A stretch of 64,000 nucleotides of DNA from Actinomycetes bacterium (GTDB lineage: Bacteria > Actinomycetota > Actinomycetes > Actinomycetales > Dermatophilaceae), in the NCBI GenBank assembly GCA_023420415.1, contig JAEZWF010000012.1, forward strand, positions 209,862-273,861, written 5' to 3'. The translations under genes and the position numbers were made by a program. A model generated the notes under the pieces. That model saw nothing but the letters and a program-made list of their open reading frames with translations. It was not told the DNA's origin and did no database searches. Of the stretch, positions 8,448 through 17,293 are shown piece by piece; the first letter of the stretch is position 1, and every line of letters begins with the position of its first letter.

Positions 8448-9574
8448 GCCTGAGCTTGGTGTGTCGTTCCGAGCGCGGCGCGGTCGCCGCAATCGTCGCT
8501 GTTCTGTTCTCCGGCATGGCGATCATGGGGTGCATTGCACTCACGGTCGACCTCGGTCAGATGAACAACGAGCGACGAGAACTGCAGAACGGCGCGGACG
8601 CCGTTGCCCTCTCGGTCGCCAAGACATGTGCGACGACTGCGAGCTGCCTGTCCGACTCAAGCACTTTTCGGCAGGGGCTGGCGGACGGCAACGCAGCGGA
8701 CGGCAACACCGCCATCTCCGCGATCTGCGGTGTCGGATCAGGGCTGAACCCCTGCCCCACCCCGCAACCAGGTGGGCGTCTGGCTGAGTGCGTCATTCCG
8801 GCCACGATGCCTGATGAGTACGTGCGGGTGTACACCCAGACCCCTTCGGCAACGCCTCTGATCCTGCCGTTCTCCCGTGCGCTCGGCGGCTCCGGTGGCA
8901 CGCCACGGATCCAAGCGTGCGCGCAAGCCGCACTGACCGCCCTGGGCAGCACGGGCCAGACACTGCCGATCACCCTGGGGGAGTGCCAGTGGATCGAGTC
9001 GACCAAGAACGGCTTCGCGCCATCCCCGCCCTACAGCCCGGGGCCCGGTAACCAGAGCACCTCGCTGCCCAACATCAGTCCGGGGAAGGTGGTCGGGATC
9101 ACGGCTCACGACCCCGGTCAGGACTACTCGAACAAGTGTGGCTCGAAGAACGGAATGTTCTACTCGGGCGGGTTCGGTTGGACCGTCGAGGACGGCAGCT
9201 GCAACGTCACGTGGGGCAGCACCGGAGATGTTGTCCTTGACGGCAGCAACGGCGCCTCACCACCCAACGGGTGCAAGGCCAACAACGCATTGTCGAAGTA
9301 CCTCGGCAAGGAGGTCTTCGTTCCGGTCTTCGGTCAGCCAACCGCCAAGGGCTACCAGATCGTCGGCCTCGCGTCGTTCTTCTTCGCCGGCTACCAGAAG
9401 GTGCCGGCTGCGACGCCGCAGGGCGAGGACGTCTACAAGATGCCGAACACGATCTGTTCCAGCAAGAACACCACCTGCCTGTGGGGCTGGTTCACCAAGC
9501 CCCTCGTCCCCGTCGGCAGCTTCGGCAGCGGCGGTGCAGACCTGGGCCCCAAGACCGTCAGCCTCTTGGGCTGA
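8435..9574 (+). CDS. TadG-like, cysteine-rich surface protein of Tad locus 1
   Basis: A 379-residue protein. The N-terminus SERGAVAAIVAVLFSGMAIMGCIALTVDLGQM is the membrane helix of the TadE/TadG-like (PF13400-type) family, followed by the typical NERRELQNGADAVALSVA helix. The long extracytoplasmic part has about 14 Cys spread along it (for example KTCATTASC and TICSSKNTTCLWGW), suggesting several disulfides. The start is ATG 8435, overlapping tadE by 13 bp. It is a good candidate for a tip or adhesive subunit: in Tad systems TadG is the large envelope-exposed protein. The specific role is an inference. Confidence 0.8.
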   Translation: MRRLSLSLVCRSERGAVAAIVAVLFSGMAIMGCIALTVDLGQMNNERRELQNGADAVALSVAKTCATTASCLSDSSTFRQGLADGNAADGNTAISAICGVGSGLNPCPTPQPGGRLAECVIPATMPDEYVRVYTQTPSATPLILPFSRALGGSGGTPRIQACAQAALTALGSTGQTLPITLGECQWIESTKNGFAPSPPYSPGPGNQSTSLPNISPGKVVGITAHDPGQDYSNKCGSKNGMFYSGGFGWTVEDGSCNVTWGSTGDVVLDGSNGASPPNGCKANNALSKYLGKEVFVPVFGQPTAKGYQIVGLASFFFAGYQKVPAATPQGEDVYKMPNTICSSKNTTCLWGWFTKPLVPVGSFGSGGADLGPKTVSLLG

Positions 9575-9613
9575 GACCAGACGTAGCTCGCTTCACGAGA
9601 AGGATTAGCCCAC

Positions 9614-10417
9614 ATGGGACGCAGAATCATCGCCATCGTGCTCGCCACGGTCATAGCCCTCGTCGGCGTGACGACGGTGTGGCTTTACGTGCGGGGTGCG
9701 GACGCCAGGGCCGTTGCCCAACAGCGCCCCACCGTCACGTACTTGGCTGCGCAGGCCGTTCCAGCTGGCACCACGCTCGGCCAAGCTGTCCAGGCTGGGC
9801 TCATCCGCCAAACCACCGCTGCTGCCAAGGGCGTTCCGGCCGGCGCGCTCACCCAGGTGACCGCCAGCAACGAGAAGCTGGTGGCCACCTCAGACATCCA
9901 GCCCGGCGAGTTCGTGACGTCAGCACGCTTTGGGGATACGCCTGCGGCCCAGAAGGCAATCCAGGTGCCCAAGGGCATGGTCGCCATCTCCGTCGAGCTG
10001 ACCGATCCCGCCCGCGTCGGCACTTTCGTGACGCCTGGGACGCGAATCGCGATCTTCGACTCGTACCAGATCAAGGCCATTGGCACAGACCCCAAGTCCA
10101 AGGCGCTCAACGACGCCGGGGTGAAGGGAACCAGTCTGCTGCTCGGGGACGTGCTGGTGATCGGGATGGGGCAGACGGCCCTGAGCGCTCCCCGGCAGAA
10201 CGCAACCGAAGCCACGGCCAAGGATGCGGCGGCCCAGCAGGAGAGCTCCCCTTCGTTCCTCGTGACGGTCGCGGTCACGCCGAAGGACGCAGCACGCCTG
10301 GTGCATGGCATCAACAACGGGACGCTGTATGCCGCCCTTCGGGGTGACAACCTCGACATGAGTGTGCCTGAGGTCAACGACCTGAACATCTTCGACCTGT
10401 CAGGAGTTTCGAAGTGA
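9614..10417 (+). CDS. cpaB: CpaB/RcpC-like SAF-domain pilus assembly protein
   Basis: A 267-residue protein with an N-terminal membrane helix (about 5-27), a SAF domain (about 42-105, with VTYLAAQAVPAGTTLGQ and SDIQPGEFVTSARF) and the CpaB/RcpC C-terminal domain (VPKGMVAISVELTDPARVG ... FLVTVAVTPKDAARLVHG). The ribosome-binding site is GAGAAGGA. It is an extracytoplasmic assembly component of Tad pili; monoderms keep CpaB although they have no secretin. Its stop overlaps the next GTG start. Confidence 0.88.
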   Translation: MGRRIIAIVLATVIALVGVTTVWLYVRGADARAVAQQRPTVTYLAAQAVPAGTTLGQAVQAGLIRQTTAAAKGVPAGALTQVTASNEKLVATSDIQPGEFVTSARFGDTPAAQKAIQVPKGMVAISVELTDPARVGTFVTPGTRIAIFDSYQIKAIGTDPKSKALNDAGVKGTSLLLGDVLVIGMGQTALSAPRQNATEATAKDAAAQQESSPSFLVTVAVTPKDAARLVHGINNGTLYAALRGDNLDMSVPEVNDLNIFDLSGVSK

Positions 10418-11601
10418 CGATTCTTTGGGACACGGACGCCAGCTCCACGGAGCGACTTGCCCTCTCGCTCGGCGGGGACGTCACGCGCGTCGACACACCC
10501 GCGCTCGTGAACCGCGCGCTGCTCGAAAACCCCACCGAGTACCTCGTGGTCGTGGGTGCCGACATCGCAACGGACCTCGCGGTCGGTCTCGCGGAGCAGC
10601 TGCGGGTCGAGCGACCCGACGTTGGCCTCATCCTTTTGCGTCGACGCGTTGACGTGACCGTCCTTGCCCAAGCGCTTCGTGCCGGTGTGCGTGAGGTGCT
10701 GGCCGAGGACGACCTGACTGGTTTGGCCGACGCGGCCCGTCGCAGCCGCGAACTGTCGGTCCGGGTCGGGGGCGCTGTCACTGAGCGGGTTCGCGACTGC
10801 CGAGTCGTGACCGTGTTCTCCGCCAAGGGCGGCGTCGGTAAGACCACGTTGTCGACCAACATCGGTGCCTACCTGGCCTCGACGGGCGCGAAGGTCCTCC
10901 TGGTCGACCTCGACCTCGCCTTCGGGGACGTCGGGATCAGTCTGCAGATGCTGCCCCAGAACTCGATGGCCGACCTCATCGGCATGGCTGGGCGTGTGGA
11001 CGAAGAGGGCCTGTCCTCGATCGTCACCAAGCACGAGTCCGGACTCGACGTAGCCTGCGCCCCCGCCGAGCCCAGCGACGCGGACCGCATCCCGGGGACC
11101 TTGGTCGCGGAGGCACTGCGCGTGGCCCGGCGCTCCTACGACTACGTCATCGTCGACACTCCGCCGGCCTTCAGCGAACACGTCCTGGCGGCCTTCGACC
11201 ACAGCGACCTGTTGGTGCTCATCGCCACCCTCGACATCCCCGCGGTCAAGAACCTGCGCCTCACCCTCGACACGCTCGACCTCCTCGGCAACCCCAAGGA
11301 CTCCCGCGTCGTCGTGCTGAACCGCTCGGACGCCAAGGTCGGTCTGCGGGCCGAAGACGTCGTGGCGGCAATCCGCACCGACATCGCGCTGAGCATCCCG
11401 AGCAGCACCGCGGTCCCCGCCTCGATCAACCGGGGCGTGGCGCTCGTCCTCGACGAGCCGAAGCACAGCGTCAGCACCGCCATGCGGCAGCTCGCGGACC
11501 AGTACGTGAAGGTTGCCCGCGAGTCACGTAGCCAGGACCGCGAGCAGAGCGGGAAGCGCAAGTCCGAGCGTTGGTCGTTGGCGCGCGGCGGCCGCCGATG
11601 A
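10414..11601 (+). CDS. cpaE: CpaE/TadZ-like MinD-family ATPase
   Basis: A 395-residue protein with an N-terminal receiver-like domain (1-120) that lacks a clear phosphorylation pocket, then a ParA/MinD ATPase domain with the intact deviant Walker A KGGVGKTTLSTN, switch I DLDLAFGDVG and Walker B YDYVIVDTPP. CpaE/TadZ places the Tad machine at its membrane site. The C-terminus (about 370-395) is basic. The GTG start overlaps cpaB, and the 3' ATGA overlaps cpaF. Confidence 0.9.
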   Translation: MTILWDTDASSTERLALSLGGDVTRVDTPALVNRALLENPTEYLVVVGADIATDLAVGLAEQLRVERPDVGLILLRRRVDVTVLAQALRAGVREVLAEDDLTGLADAARRSRELSVRVGGAVTERVRDCRVVTVFSAKGGVGKTTLSTNIGAYLASTGAKVLLVDLDLAFGDVGISLQMLPQNSMADLIGMAGRVDEEGLSSIVTKHESGLDVACAPAEPSDADRIPGTLVAEALRVARRSYDYVIVDTPPAFSEHVLAAFDHSDLLVLIATLDIPAVKNLRLTLDTLDLLGNPKDSRVVVLNRSDAKVGLRAEDVVAAIRTDIALSIPSSTAVPASINRGVALVLDEPKHSVSTAMRQLADQYVKVARESRSQDREQSGKRKSERWSLARGGRR

Positions 11602-12974
11602 GCCTCGCAGACCGACTCGACAGCGTTCGTCGGGCCAGTCGCGGCGAGGACCACCCTGCGCCGGCGCAGGTACACGGTCCGGAGACGCGCGCGCCGCGCG
11701 CCGTCGACCCGTTCGCCCACGTGAAGCAGAGCGTCCACCAGGCCCTGTTGGACCAGCTCGGACCGCAGCTCTACGACCCGCACCTGGACGAGGCGGAGCT
11801 CGAGGCCAAGGTGCGTCACAGTCTGCAAGCGGTCATCGACGCCGAGGAGACACCTCTTTCTCTGGCTGACCGGACCCAGATCGCGCAGGAAGTGGCCGAT
11901 GAGATCCTGGGCCACGGGCCTCTCGAGCCGTTGCTGCGCGACAGCGAGGTCACCGAGATCATGGTCAACGGTGCTGACAGCATCTACGTGGAGCGCGCGG
12001 GAAAGATCCACGCCGTGACGACCACGTTCAGCAGCGAGGCGCACCTGCGTCGCACCATCGACAAGATCGTTGGTCGAGTTGGCCGAAGGGTCGATGAGGC
12101 CAGCCCGCTCGTGGATGCCCGCTTGCAGGACGGGTCCCGCGTCAACGCAGTGATCCCGCCCATCGCCCTCGACGGGTCGATGCTCACCATCCGAAAGTTC
12201 TCCACGGATCCGTTCACCGACCGCGACCTCATCGCCTTCGGCACGTTCACTCCTCGGGTGCGTGACTTTCTGCGAGCCTGTGTCGTCGGCCGACGCAACA
12301 TCGTGATCTCGGGCGGTACGGGATCTGGGAAGACCACGCTGCTCAACGTCGTCTCATCCTTCATCCCGACGGACGAGCGCATCGTCACCATCGAGGACGC
12401 GGCCGAGCTTCAGCTCCACCAGGACCACGTGCTCCGGCTGGAATCCCGCCCGGCGAACATCGAAGGTCGCGGCCAGATCGCGATCCGTGATCTCGTGAAG
12501 AACTCCCTACGTATGCGACCCGACCGCATCGTCGTCGGCGAGGTCCGAGACGGGGCAGCTCTGGACATGCTCCAGGCCATGAACACCGGCCATGACGGCT
12601 CGATCACCACGGCCCACGCCAACTCGCCCAGAGACTGCCTGTCGCGTCTCGAGACGATGGTGCTCATGGCTGGCGTCGACCTGCCCGTCCGGGCCATCCG
12701 GGAGCAGGTCTCGGGCGCCGTCGACATGGTGATCCAGCAGGCCCGCCTCAAGGACGGCTCACGCCGAGTCGTGGCGATCAGTGAGGTCGTCGGCATGGAG
12801 GGGGAGATCATCACCATGCAGGACCTGTTCACCTTCGACTACAGCGCCGGCCGCGACGAGCAGGGCCGGTTCCGTGGGACTTTGGTCAGCACCGGACTGC
12901 GACCGAAGTTCGCCCAGGAGCTCCTGGACCAGGGTGTCCAGCTGCCGGCAGACCTTTTCGTCAGGGGCGTGTGA
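11598..12974 (+). CDS. cpaF: CpaF/TadA secretion ATPase
   Basis: A 458-residue type II/IV secretion-system ATPase. It has an N-terminal helical domain (roughly 30-120), then the N2 domain (GPLEPLLRDSEVTEIMVNG) and the RecA-like core with Walker A SGGTGSGKTTLLN, Asp box TIEDAAELQL, Walker B RIVVGEVRDG and His box TTAHANSPRD. It powers assembly and perhaps retraction of the Flp pilus. ATG 11598 overlaps the cpaE stop. All catalytic motifs are intact. Confidence 0.94.
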   Translation: MSLADRLDSVRRASRGEDHPAPAQVHGPETRAPRAVDPFAHVKQSVHQALLDQLGPQLYDPHLDEAELEAKVRHSLQAVIDAEETPLSLADRTQIAQEVADEILGHGPLEPLLRDSEVTEIMVNGADSIYVERAGKIHAVTTTFSSEAHLRRTIDKIVGRVGRRVDEASPLVDARLQDGSRVNAVIPPIALDGSMLTIRKFSTDPFTDRDLIAFGTFTPRVRDFLRACVVGRRNIVISGGTGSGKTTLLNVVSSFIPTDERIVTIEDAAELQLHQDHVLRLESRPANIEGRGQIAIRDLVKNSLRMRPDRIVVGEVRDGAALDMLQAMNTGHDGSITTAHANSPRDCLSRLETMVLMAGVDLPVRAIREQVSGAVDMVIQQARLKDGSRRVVAISEVVGMEGEIITMQDLFTFDYSAGRDEQGRFRGTLVSTGLRPKFAQELLDQGVQLPADLFVRGV

Positions 12975-13972
12975 TGCCGACCAACCTCCCGGTCATGCTG
13001 CTGGTCGGGCTCGGCGCCATCTTCGTCGGCATCGTCGGAGTCGGTGTTGCTCTCGCCGGTTCGTCCACCTCAAAACGTCAGCGTCGTCTCGACGGACTCG
13101 AGCAGTACGTCGGCGCATCACGGTCCTCGGCCCGTGCCTCGGTCGCCACGAGCCCGAGTGCCATCTCCGAGAGCCTGATTGCCATGGGCGAACGGGTCAT
13201 GGAGGGGCGGGAGTCGACCAGCAAGACCATGGCCCTGATCACCCGGGCAGACCTCCCACTCCGCGCGGGGGAGTGGCTCGTGCTGAGGGTGGTCGCGGTC
13301 ATCGTGTGCCTGGCTGCGGCCATCGTCCTGTTCGGTGGCGGTGTCATCGCGACCGGCCTCTCGGTCCTGGTCGGTGCGGCCGCAGGGCTGGTCCTTCCTT
13401 CACTCGTGCTCAAGTTCCTGGCGGGTCGCCGCGCCAAGAAGTTCGAGCGGCAGCTGCCACAGCTGCTGTTGCTGGCGGCAAGCAGCCTGTCCACCGGCTT
13501 CTCGCTGCCGCAGGCTCTCGATGCCGTGGCCAAGGACGCGCCCGAACCGTCGGCCAAGGAGTTCTCTCGTGCGCTGGCCGAGACGCGCATCGGTGCGGAC
13601 ATCGGGGACTCGCTCGATCGGCTCGGTGAGCGGATGGACAGTGACAACATGCGGTGGACCGCGATGGCGATCCGGATCCAGCGACAGGTGGGCGGAAACC
13701 TCGCAGACACCCTGCGGACCACTGCCAAGACGCTGATGGAGCGTGAGGAACTCCGCCGTCACGTCAACGCCCTGGCCGCGGAAGGAAAGCTCTCCGCCTA
13801 CATCCTCATCGCCCTGCCCATCTTTCTGTTCGGCTACCTGCTCAAGGTGAACCATGACTACATAGCTCTCCTGTGGTCGGGCTTCTTGGGCTGGTGCATG
13901 CTGGGCGGCGCGATCGTCGCCATGTGCATCGGCATCTTCTGGATGCGCAAGGTCGTGGAGGTGGAGTTCTGA
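12971..13972 (+). CDS. tadB: TadB inner-membrane platform protein
   Basis: A 333-residue (GTG 12971) or 332-residue (ATG 12974) type II secretion F-domain protein. It has an N-terminal membrane helix, two helices at about 95-140, the F-domain with FERQLPQLLLLAASSLSTGF and GGNLADTLRTTAKTLMER, and two C-terminal helices. It forms the membrane platform with TadC, driven by CpaF. Both starts overlap the cpaF stop; there is no basis for a firm choice. Confidence 0.9.
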   Translation: MMPTNLPVMLLVGLGAIFVGIVGVGVALAGSSTSKRQRRLDGLEQYVGASRSSARASVATSPSAISESLIAMGERVMEGRESTSKTMALITRADLPLRAGEWLVLRVVAVIVCLAAAIVLFGGGVIATGLSVLVGAAAGLVLPSLVLKFLAGRRAKKFERQLPQLLLLAASSLSTGFSLPQALDAVAKDAPEPSAKEFSRALAETRIGADIGDSLDRLGERMDSDNMRWTAMAIRIQRQVGGNLADTLRTTAKTLMEREELRRHVNALAAEGKLSAYILIALPIFLFGYLLKVNHDYIALLWSGFLGWCMLGGAIVAMCIGIFWMRKVVEVEF

Positions 13973-14880
13973 TGTTGCTGTACATCGGACTGGGTGCCAT
14001 TGCCCTCGCCCTGGCAATAACGGTGCTGGCAGTCGGGGTCGGTTCCAGCCAGCCCGTGGGGGTCGCCAAGTCCTTGGCGATCATCGAACGTCAGGTGAGC
14101 GCCGACGAAGTCTCACGGGCGGATCTCCCACTGGTCGAACGTGTCATCATCCCCCTCCTCGACCGGTTCCGAGCCCTCGCAGGACGGCTCTCGCCCAGCG
14201 GCCACATCGAAAAGCTCAGCCGACAGCTGGAGCTGGCAGGAAACCCGGGCACGTGGACACCGGAACGCATCATGGGGGCCAAGGGAGCGGGCCTTGTCGG
14301 TGGCGGCCTCCTGAGTCTGCTCTTCGGGGGCCTGTCGATGCGCGGCCTCATGTTCGCCGCAGTGCTGGGCGTCTTCTGCTTCTTTGTTCCAAACATCCTC
14401 GTCTACAACGCCGGTCTCAAGCGGCAGGAAGAGCTCGGGAAGGGTTTGTCCAACGCCCTTGACATGCTCACCGTCTGTGTCGAAGCGGGCCAAGGCTTCG
14501 ATGCCGCCATGCTGCAGGTTGCCCGTTCCGCCAAGGGGCCGGTCGCGGGTGAGTTCGCACGCGTCCTGTCGGAGATTCAGATCGGCAAGTCACGGGGCGA
14601 CGCGTTCGTGGCGCTAGGACGTCGGACCTCGGACGCAGACGTGAAGTCGTTTGTGACCGCCTTGGTTCAGGCCGACAGGCTGGGCCTGCCCATCGCCGGG
14701 GTGCTGCGCGAACAGTCGAACCAGATGCGGATTGCTCGACGTCAGAAGGCCGAGGAGAAGGCGCAGAAAGTGCCGATCAAGATTCTCTTCCCGATGCTGT
14801 TCTGCATCTTCCCCGCACTGTTCATCGTCATCATCGGACCGGGTGCGATCCGGATGATGGGGGCGTTCTCCGGGATGTGA
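13972..14880 (+). CDS. tadC: TadC inner-membrane platform protein
   Basis: A 302-residue T2SS F-domain protein paralogous to TadB: N-terminal helix, two central helices (AGLVGGGLLSLLFGG and MFAAVLGVFCFFVPNILVY), the F-domain (GLSNALDMLTVCVEAGQGFDAA and GLPIAGVLREQSNQMR) and a C-terminal helix. The start ATG shares its A with the tadB TGA. It is the last gene of Tad locus 1; no prepilin peptidase follows. Confidence 0.9.
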   Translation: MLLYIGLGAIALALAITVLAVGVGSSQPVGVAKSLAIIERQVSADEVSRADLPLVERVIIPLLDRFRALAGRLSPSGHIEKLSRQLELAGNPGTWTPERIMGAKGAGLVGGGLLSLLFGGLSMRGLMFAAVLGVFCFFVPNILVYNAGLKRQEELGKGLSNALDMLTVCVEAGQGFDAAMLQVARSAKGPVAGEFARVLSEIQIGKSRGDAFVALGRRTSDADVKSFVTALVQADRLGLPIAGVLREQSNQMRIARRQKAEEKAQKVPIKILFPMLFCIFPALFIVIIGPGAIRMMGAFSGM

Positions 14881-14885
14881 CGACC

Positions 14886-14927
14886 CGCTCGTCGCGCCTT
14901 TCGAGGGCCTTCCCTCAGCGGCGAGCG
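14886..14927. terminator. Possible bidirectional terminator after tadC
   Basis: A 10-bp inverted repeat with one mismatch (14886-14895 and 14918-14927) separated by 22 nt. It spans the 34-bp gap between tadC and the convergent response-regulator gene, with the right arm in the last codons of the latter. A weak candidate. Confidence 0.4.
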
Positions 14928-15565
14928 TGTCCGACGGCGTCGGTCTTGACCAGACCGAGCCGCAGGGCCGCCATCACGGCGGACGCGCGGTTGTGGGCGC
15001 CGAGCTTCTCGTAGACCTTCGACACGTGCGTCTTGACGGTCGACTCGCTCATGTAGAGCCGCTTCGCCACCGCCGCGATCGAGTCGCCGGCGACGAGCCG
15101 GTCGAGCACCTCGGACTCGCGCGGCGTCAGCCGTGGCTTGTCGCTGGAGTCCCTGCGCCGCAACGCTTCTGCGAGGCCGGTCGCCATGAACGCGTCAGGG
15201 GCCACAGCCGCCCGGCGCACGGCGGCGATGACCTCGTCCGACGGCGCCGACTTCAGGACGAGCGCCGACGCGCCGAGGTCGAGCGCCTCCAGCAGCGTCT
15301 CGTCGTCGTTGTGCATCGTCAGGACGACGATGCCAAGGCGCGGTGATGCCTCGCGAGCAGCACGGGCCAGCACCAAGCCGGACCCGTCGGGCATGGACAC
15401 GTCCACGACGAGCACGTGGATGAGGTTGGCGGCCAGCACCGCCTTGCCCTCCGCGATCCCTCCGGCCTGGCCGACCACGGCCAGGTCGTCCTCACTGTCG
15501 ATCATCCGGCAGACGGCCTCACGCACGAGCGTGTGGTCGTCGATCACCACGACGTTGATGGTCAT
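14915..15565 (-). CDS. NarL/FixJ-family response regulator
   Basis: A 216-residue regulator with a receiver domain (VVVIDDHTLVREAV, phospho-Asp in HVLVVDVSMPDGSG, Lys in SALVLKSAPSDEV) and a LuxR-type HTH (LTPRESEVLDRLVAGDSIAAVAKRL...STVKTHVSKVYEKL). The ATG at 15565 overlaps the kinase stop by 4 bp. It forms a two-component pair with the upstream kinase, convergent with Tad locus 1. Control of the adjacent pili is possible but rests on position alone. Confidence 0.9.
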   Translation of the reverse strand: MTINVVVIDDHTLVREAVCRMIDSEDDLAVVGQAGGIAEGKAVLAANLIHVLVVDVSMPDGSGLVLARAAREASPRLGIVVLTMHNDDETLLEALDLGASALVLKSAPSDEVIAAVRRAAVAPDAFMATGLAEALRRRDSSDKPRLTPRESEVLDRLVAGDSIAAVAKRLYMSESTVKTHVSKVYEKLGAHNRASAVMAALRLGLVKTDAVGHARR

Positions 15566-17175
15566 GACGGTTGGGGGATCCTTTCGTTGGAGAGCGTTGC
15601 GGACGATGCCGCCCCTCGTGCTCTCATGCGCATGCGGACGATGATGCCAGTGCCCACCCGTGACTCGACGGTGATCTCTCCGCCCAGCCCCGCAAGTGGA
15701 TTCTCGCTGAAGTCCCGGCTCGTCAACGAGCTGGTGCCGTTGTGCGACACCCACAGCTCTGCCTTCGGCGCTGCGACGTTGAGCCGCACCTCGACGTCGG
15801 TTGCGTCGAGGGAGTGCCGGGCGTCGGCGAGTACTCGCAGGAACAGCCGGTAGATCAGCACCTCGGTGTGTGCCGGCAACCGGAATCCGTTCTCCGTCAA
15901 GTGCATTCGCGTCGTGACGCCTGACGTTGAGCCGAAGTTCTGAAGGCGTGCCCCGATGAGGGCGCCAAGACCTGTGTCGGGTCGCACGGCGATCCGCAGG
16001 TCGGCGATGTGCAGCCGCAGGTCCGCCAGCACCCGCGACACCTCCTCGCGCAACCCGTCGAGGTCGGCGGCCATCGGCGACTCCTGCTTGCGGGCGGCGT
16101 GCCGCAGGGCGTCGATGTTGAAGCCCAGCGCGACCATCTCCTGTGCGATGCCGTCGTGCATCTCGCGGGCGAGCCGTTCGCGCTCCTCGAGCCCGGCCCG
16201 CTCACGGAGCGAGGCGAAGAGGACGGACAGGTCGATGTTGGTCGAATGCCGCGCGGCCACCTCGGCGGCCGCGGCCAGGTCGTCGTCGGTGAAGGGCGTC
16301 ACCAGGGGACGGTCGGCCACGAGGACTCCGAGCCGCTCACCGCTGTTGTTGGTCATGGGGACGGCGATGACCGACCGGCCCACGAGGTCGTCGGCCCAGT
16401 CCGTCTTGGTGGGCACCCCGTCGTGCCAGGCAGGTGCCAGCACCGACCCCGACTCGGTCGGGTCCGGCCACGGTGTCCGGTCAGCTCCGCGGATGGCCAG
16501 CGGCACGGCCGGGTCCGATCCGTAGCCGACGAGGATCGCGCTGCGGGTCGAACGCATCCGGGCGGCCAGGTCCTGCAAGGCCATCTCGGCCGACCCCGGG
16601 GCGTCGAACCCGGTCTCCAGGGTGTCGGCCAGCTCGTGCAGCCGCCGCAGGAGCAGGCCAGCCTCGGCCGCGTGGTTCGTCTCGACTGGCTCCAGGCTGT
16701 CTTCCTGCTCGCGGGACCAGGCGCCGAGCCAACCAAAGAGGAGCGCCAGCAACGATGCGAGCGCGATGAGCAGCAGCTCCAGCGGGGAGTTGTGGCCCAG
16801 GGCCCATGCCGTCACCAGCCCGGTGACGAGGCTGGTGACGGCAGAGGCGATGGCCCCGCGCCGGTGGAACCGCAGACCCAGGTGGTAGGCCGGGATCAGC
16901 ACCAGGGCCTTGGACCAGGCGCCTGCGTAGCCGGTGGCGATCCCGGCGATGGCTGCACCGGTCAGCAACAGCACGAGCAGCTGGGCGCGCCGTGTCCGGT
17001 TGGTGGGTGGGCTCAGGTGGTTCAGGCCGGCCGCCGCGAGGTCCAGCACGAGGACGAGGAGGATCCACGGCAGCCCGGTGAGCAAGGTGTGGTCGACATA
17101 GGCGAGCAGTCCGGTCAGCAGGGCGAAGGCGAGTCGCAGGCGCGTGGAGACGGCAAGCTGGGGCAGCCAGCGCAT
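15562..17175 (-). CDS. NarL-partner sensor kinase with degenerate ATP-binding domain
   Basis: A 537-residue protein with about six N-terminal transmembrane segments (1-155), a GAF domain (about 200-345) and a HisKA_3 dimerisation domain with an intact H-box ERLAREMHDGIAQEMVAL. The C-terminal HATPase region looks degenerate: where NarL-type kinases have E-A-L-x-N-x-x-x-H it reads FLRVLADARHSL, with no N-box Glu or Asn, and the DNGxG box is replaced by VSHNGTSSL. The start ATG 17175 has AGGGGTGAG upstream. It may act as a phosphatase or pseudokinase, or may have drifted. It is divergent from comF with two DnaA-box-like sites between them. Confidence 0.82.
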   Translation of the reverse strand: MRWLPQLAVSTRLRLAFALLTGLLAYVDHTLLTGLPWILLVLVLDLAAAGLNHLSPPTNRTRRAQLLVLLLTGAAIAGIATGYAGAWSKALVLIPAYHLGLRFHRRGAIASAVTSLVTGLVTAWALGHNSPLELLLIALASLLALLFGWLGAWSREQEDSLEPVETNHAAEAGLLLRRLHELADTLETGFDAPGSAEMALQDLAARMRSTRSAILVGYGSDPAVPLAIRGADRTPWPDPTESGSVLAPAWHDGVPTKTDWADDLVGRSVIAVPMTNNSGERLGVLVADRPLVTPFTDDDLAAAAEVAARHSTNIDLSVLFASLRERAGLEERERLAREMHDGIAQEMVALGFNIDALRHAARKQESPMAADLDGLREEVSRVLADLRLHIADLRIAVRPDTGLGALIGARLQNFGSTSGVTTRMHLTENGFRLPAHTEVLIYRLFLRVLADARHSLDATDVEVRLNVAAPKAELWVSHNGTSSLTSRDFSENPLAGLGGEITVESRVGTGIIVRMRMRARGAASSATLSNERIPQPS

Positions 17176-17204
17176 CCGCTCACCCCTCTCTGACCCGCGC
17201 AGCG

Positions 17205-17242
17205 TTGTCCACAAGGCGAGGCACAGCGTAGTCGTGTCCACA
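17205..17242. promoter_or_regulatory. Two DnaA-box-like sites in a divergent promoter
   Basis: TTGTCCACA at 17205-17213 matches the actinobacterial DnaA-box consensus exactly, and GTGTCCACA at 17234-17242 differs by one base. They are in the same orientation, 29 bp apart, between the sensor kinase and the comF-like gene. Two boxes are too few for an origin; a DnaA-controlled promoter or chance are the alternatives. Confidence 0.4.
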
Positions 17243-17293
17243 GGTGCGGGCGGGCAAATCGACGGCTTCCCGCGCGAACGCAACCATCTCGTC

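Noticed and set aside
17205..17242. A replication origin at the DnaA-box-like sites
   Set aside because: Only two boxes, no AT-rich unwinding element and no dnaA/dnaN neighbours.
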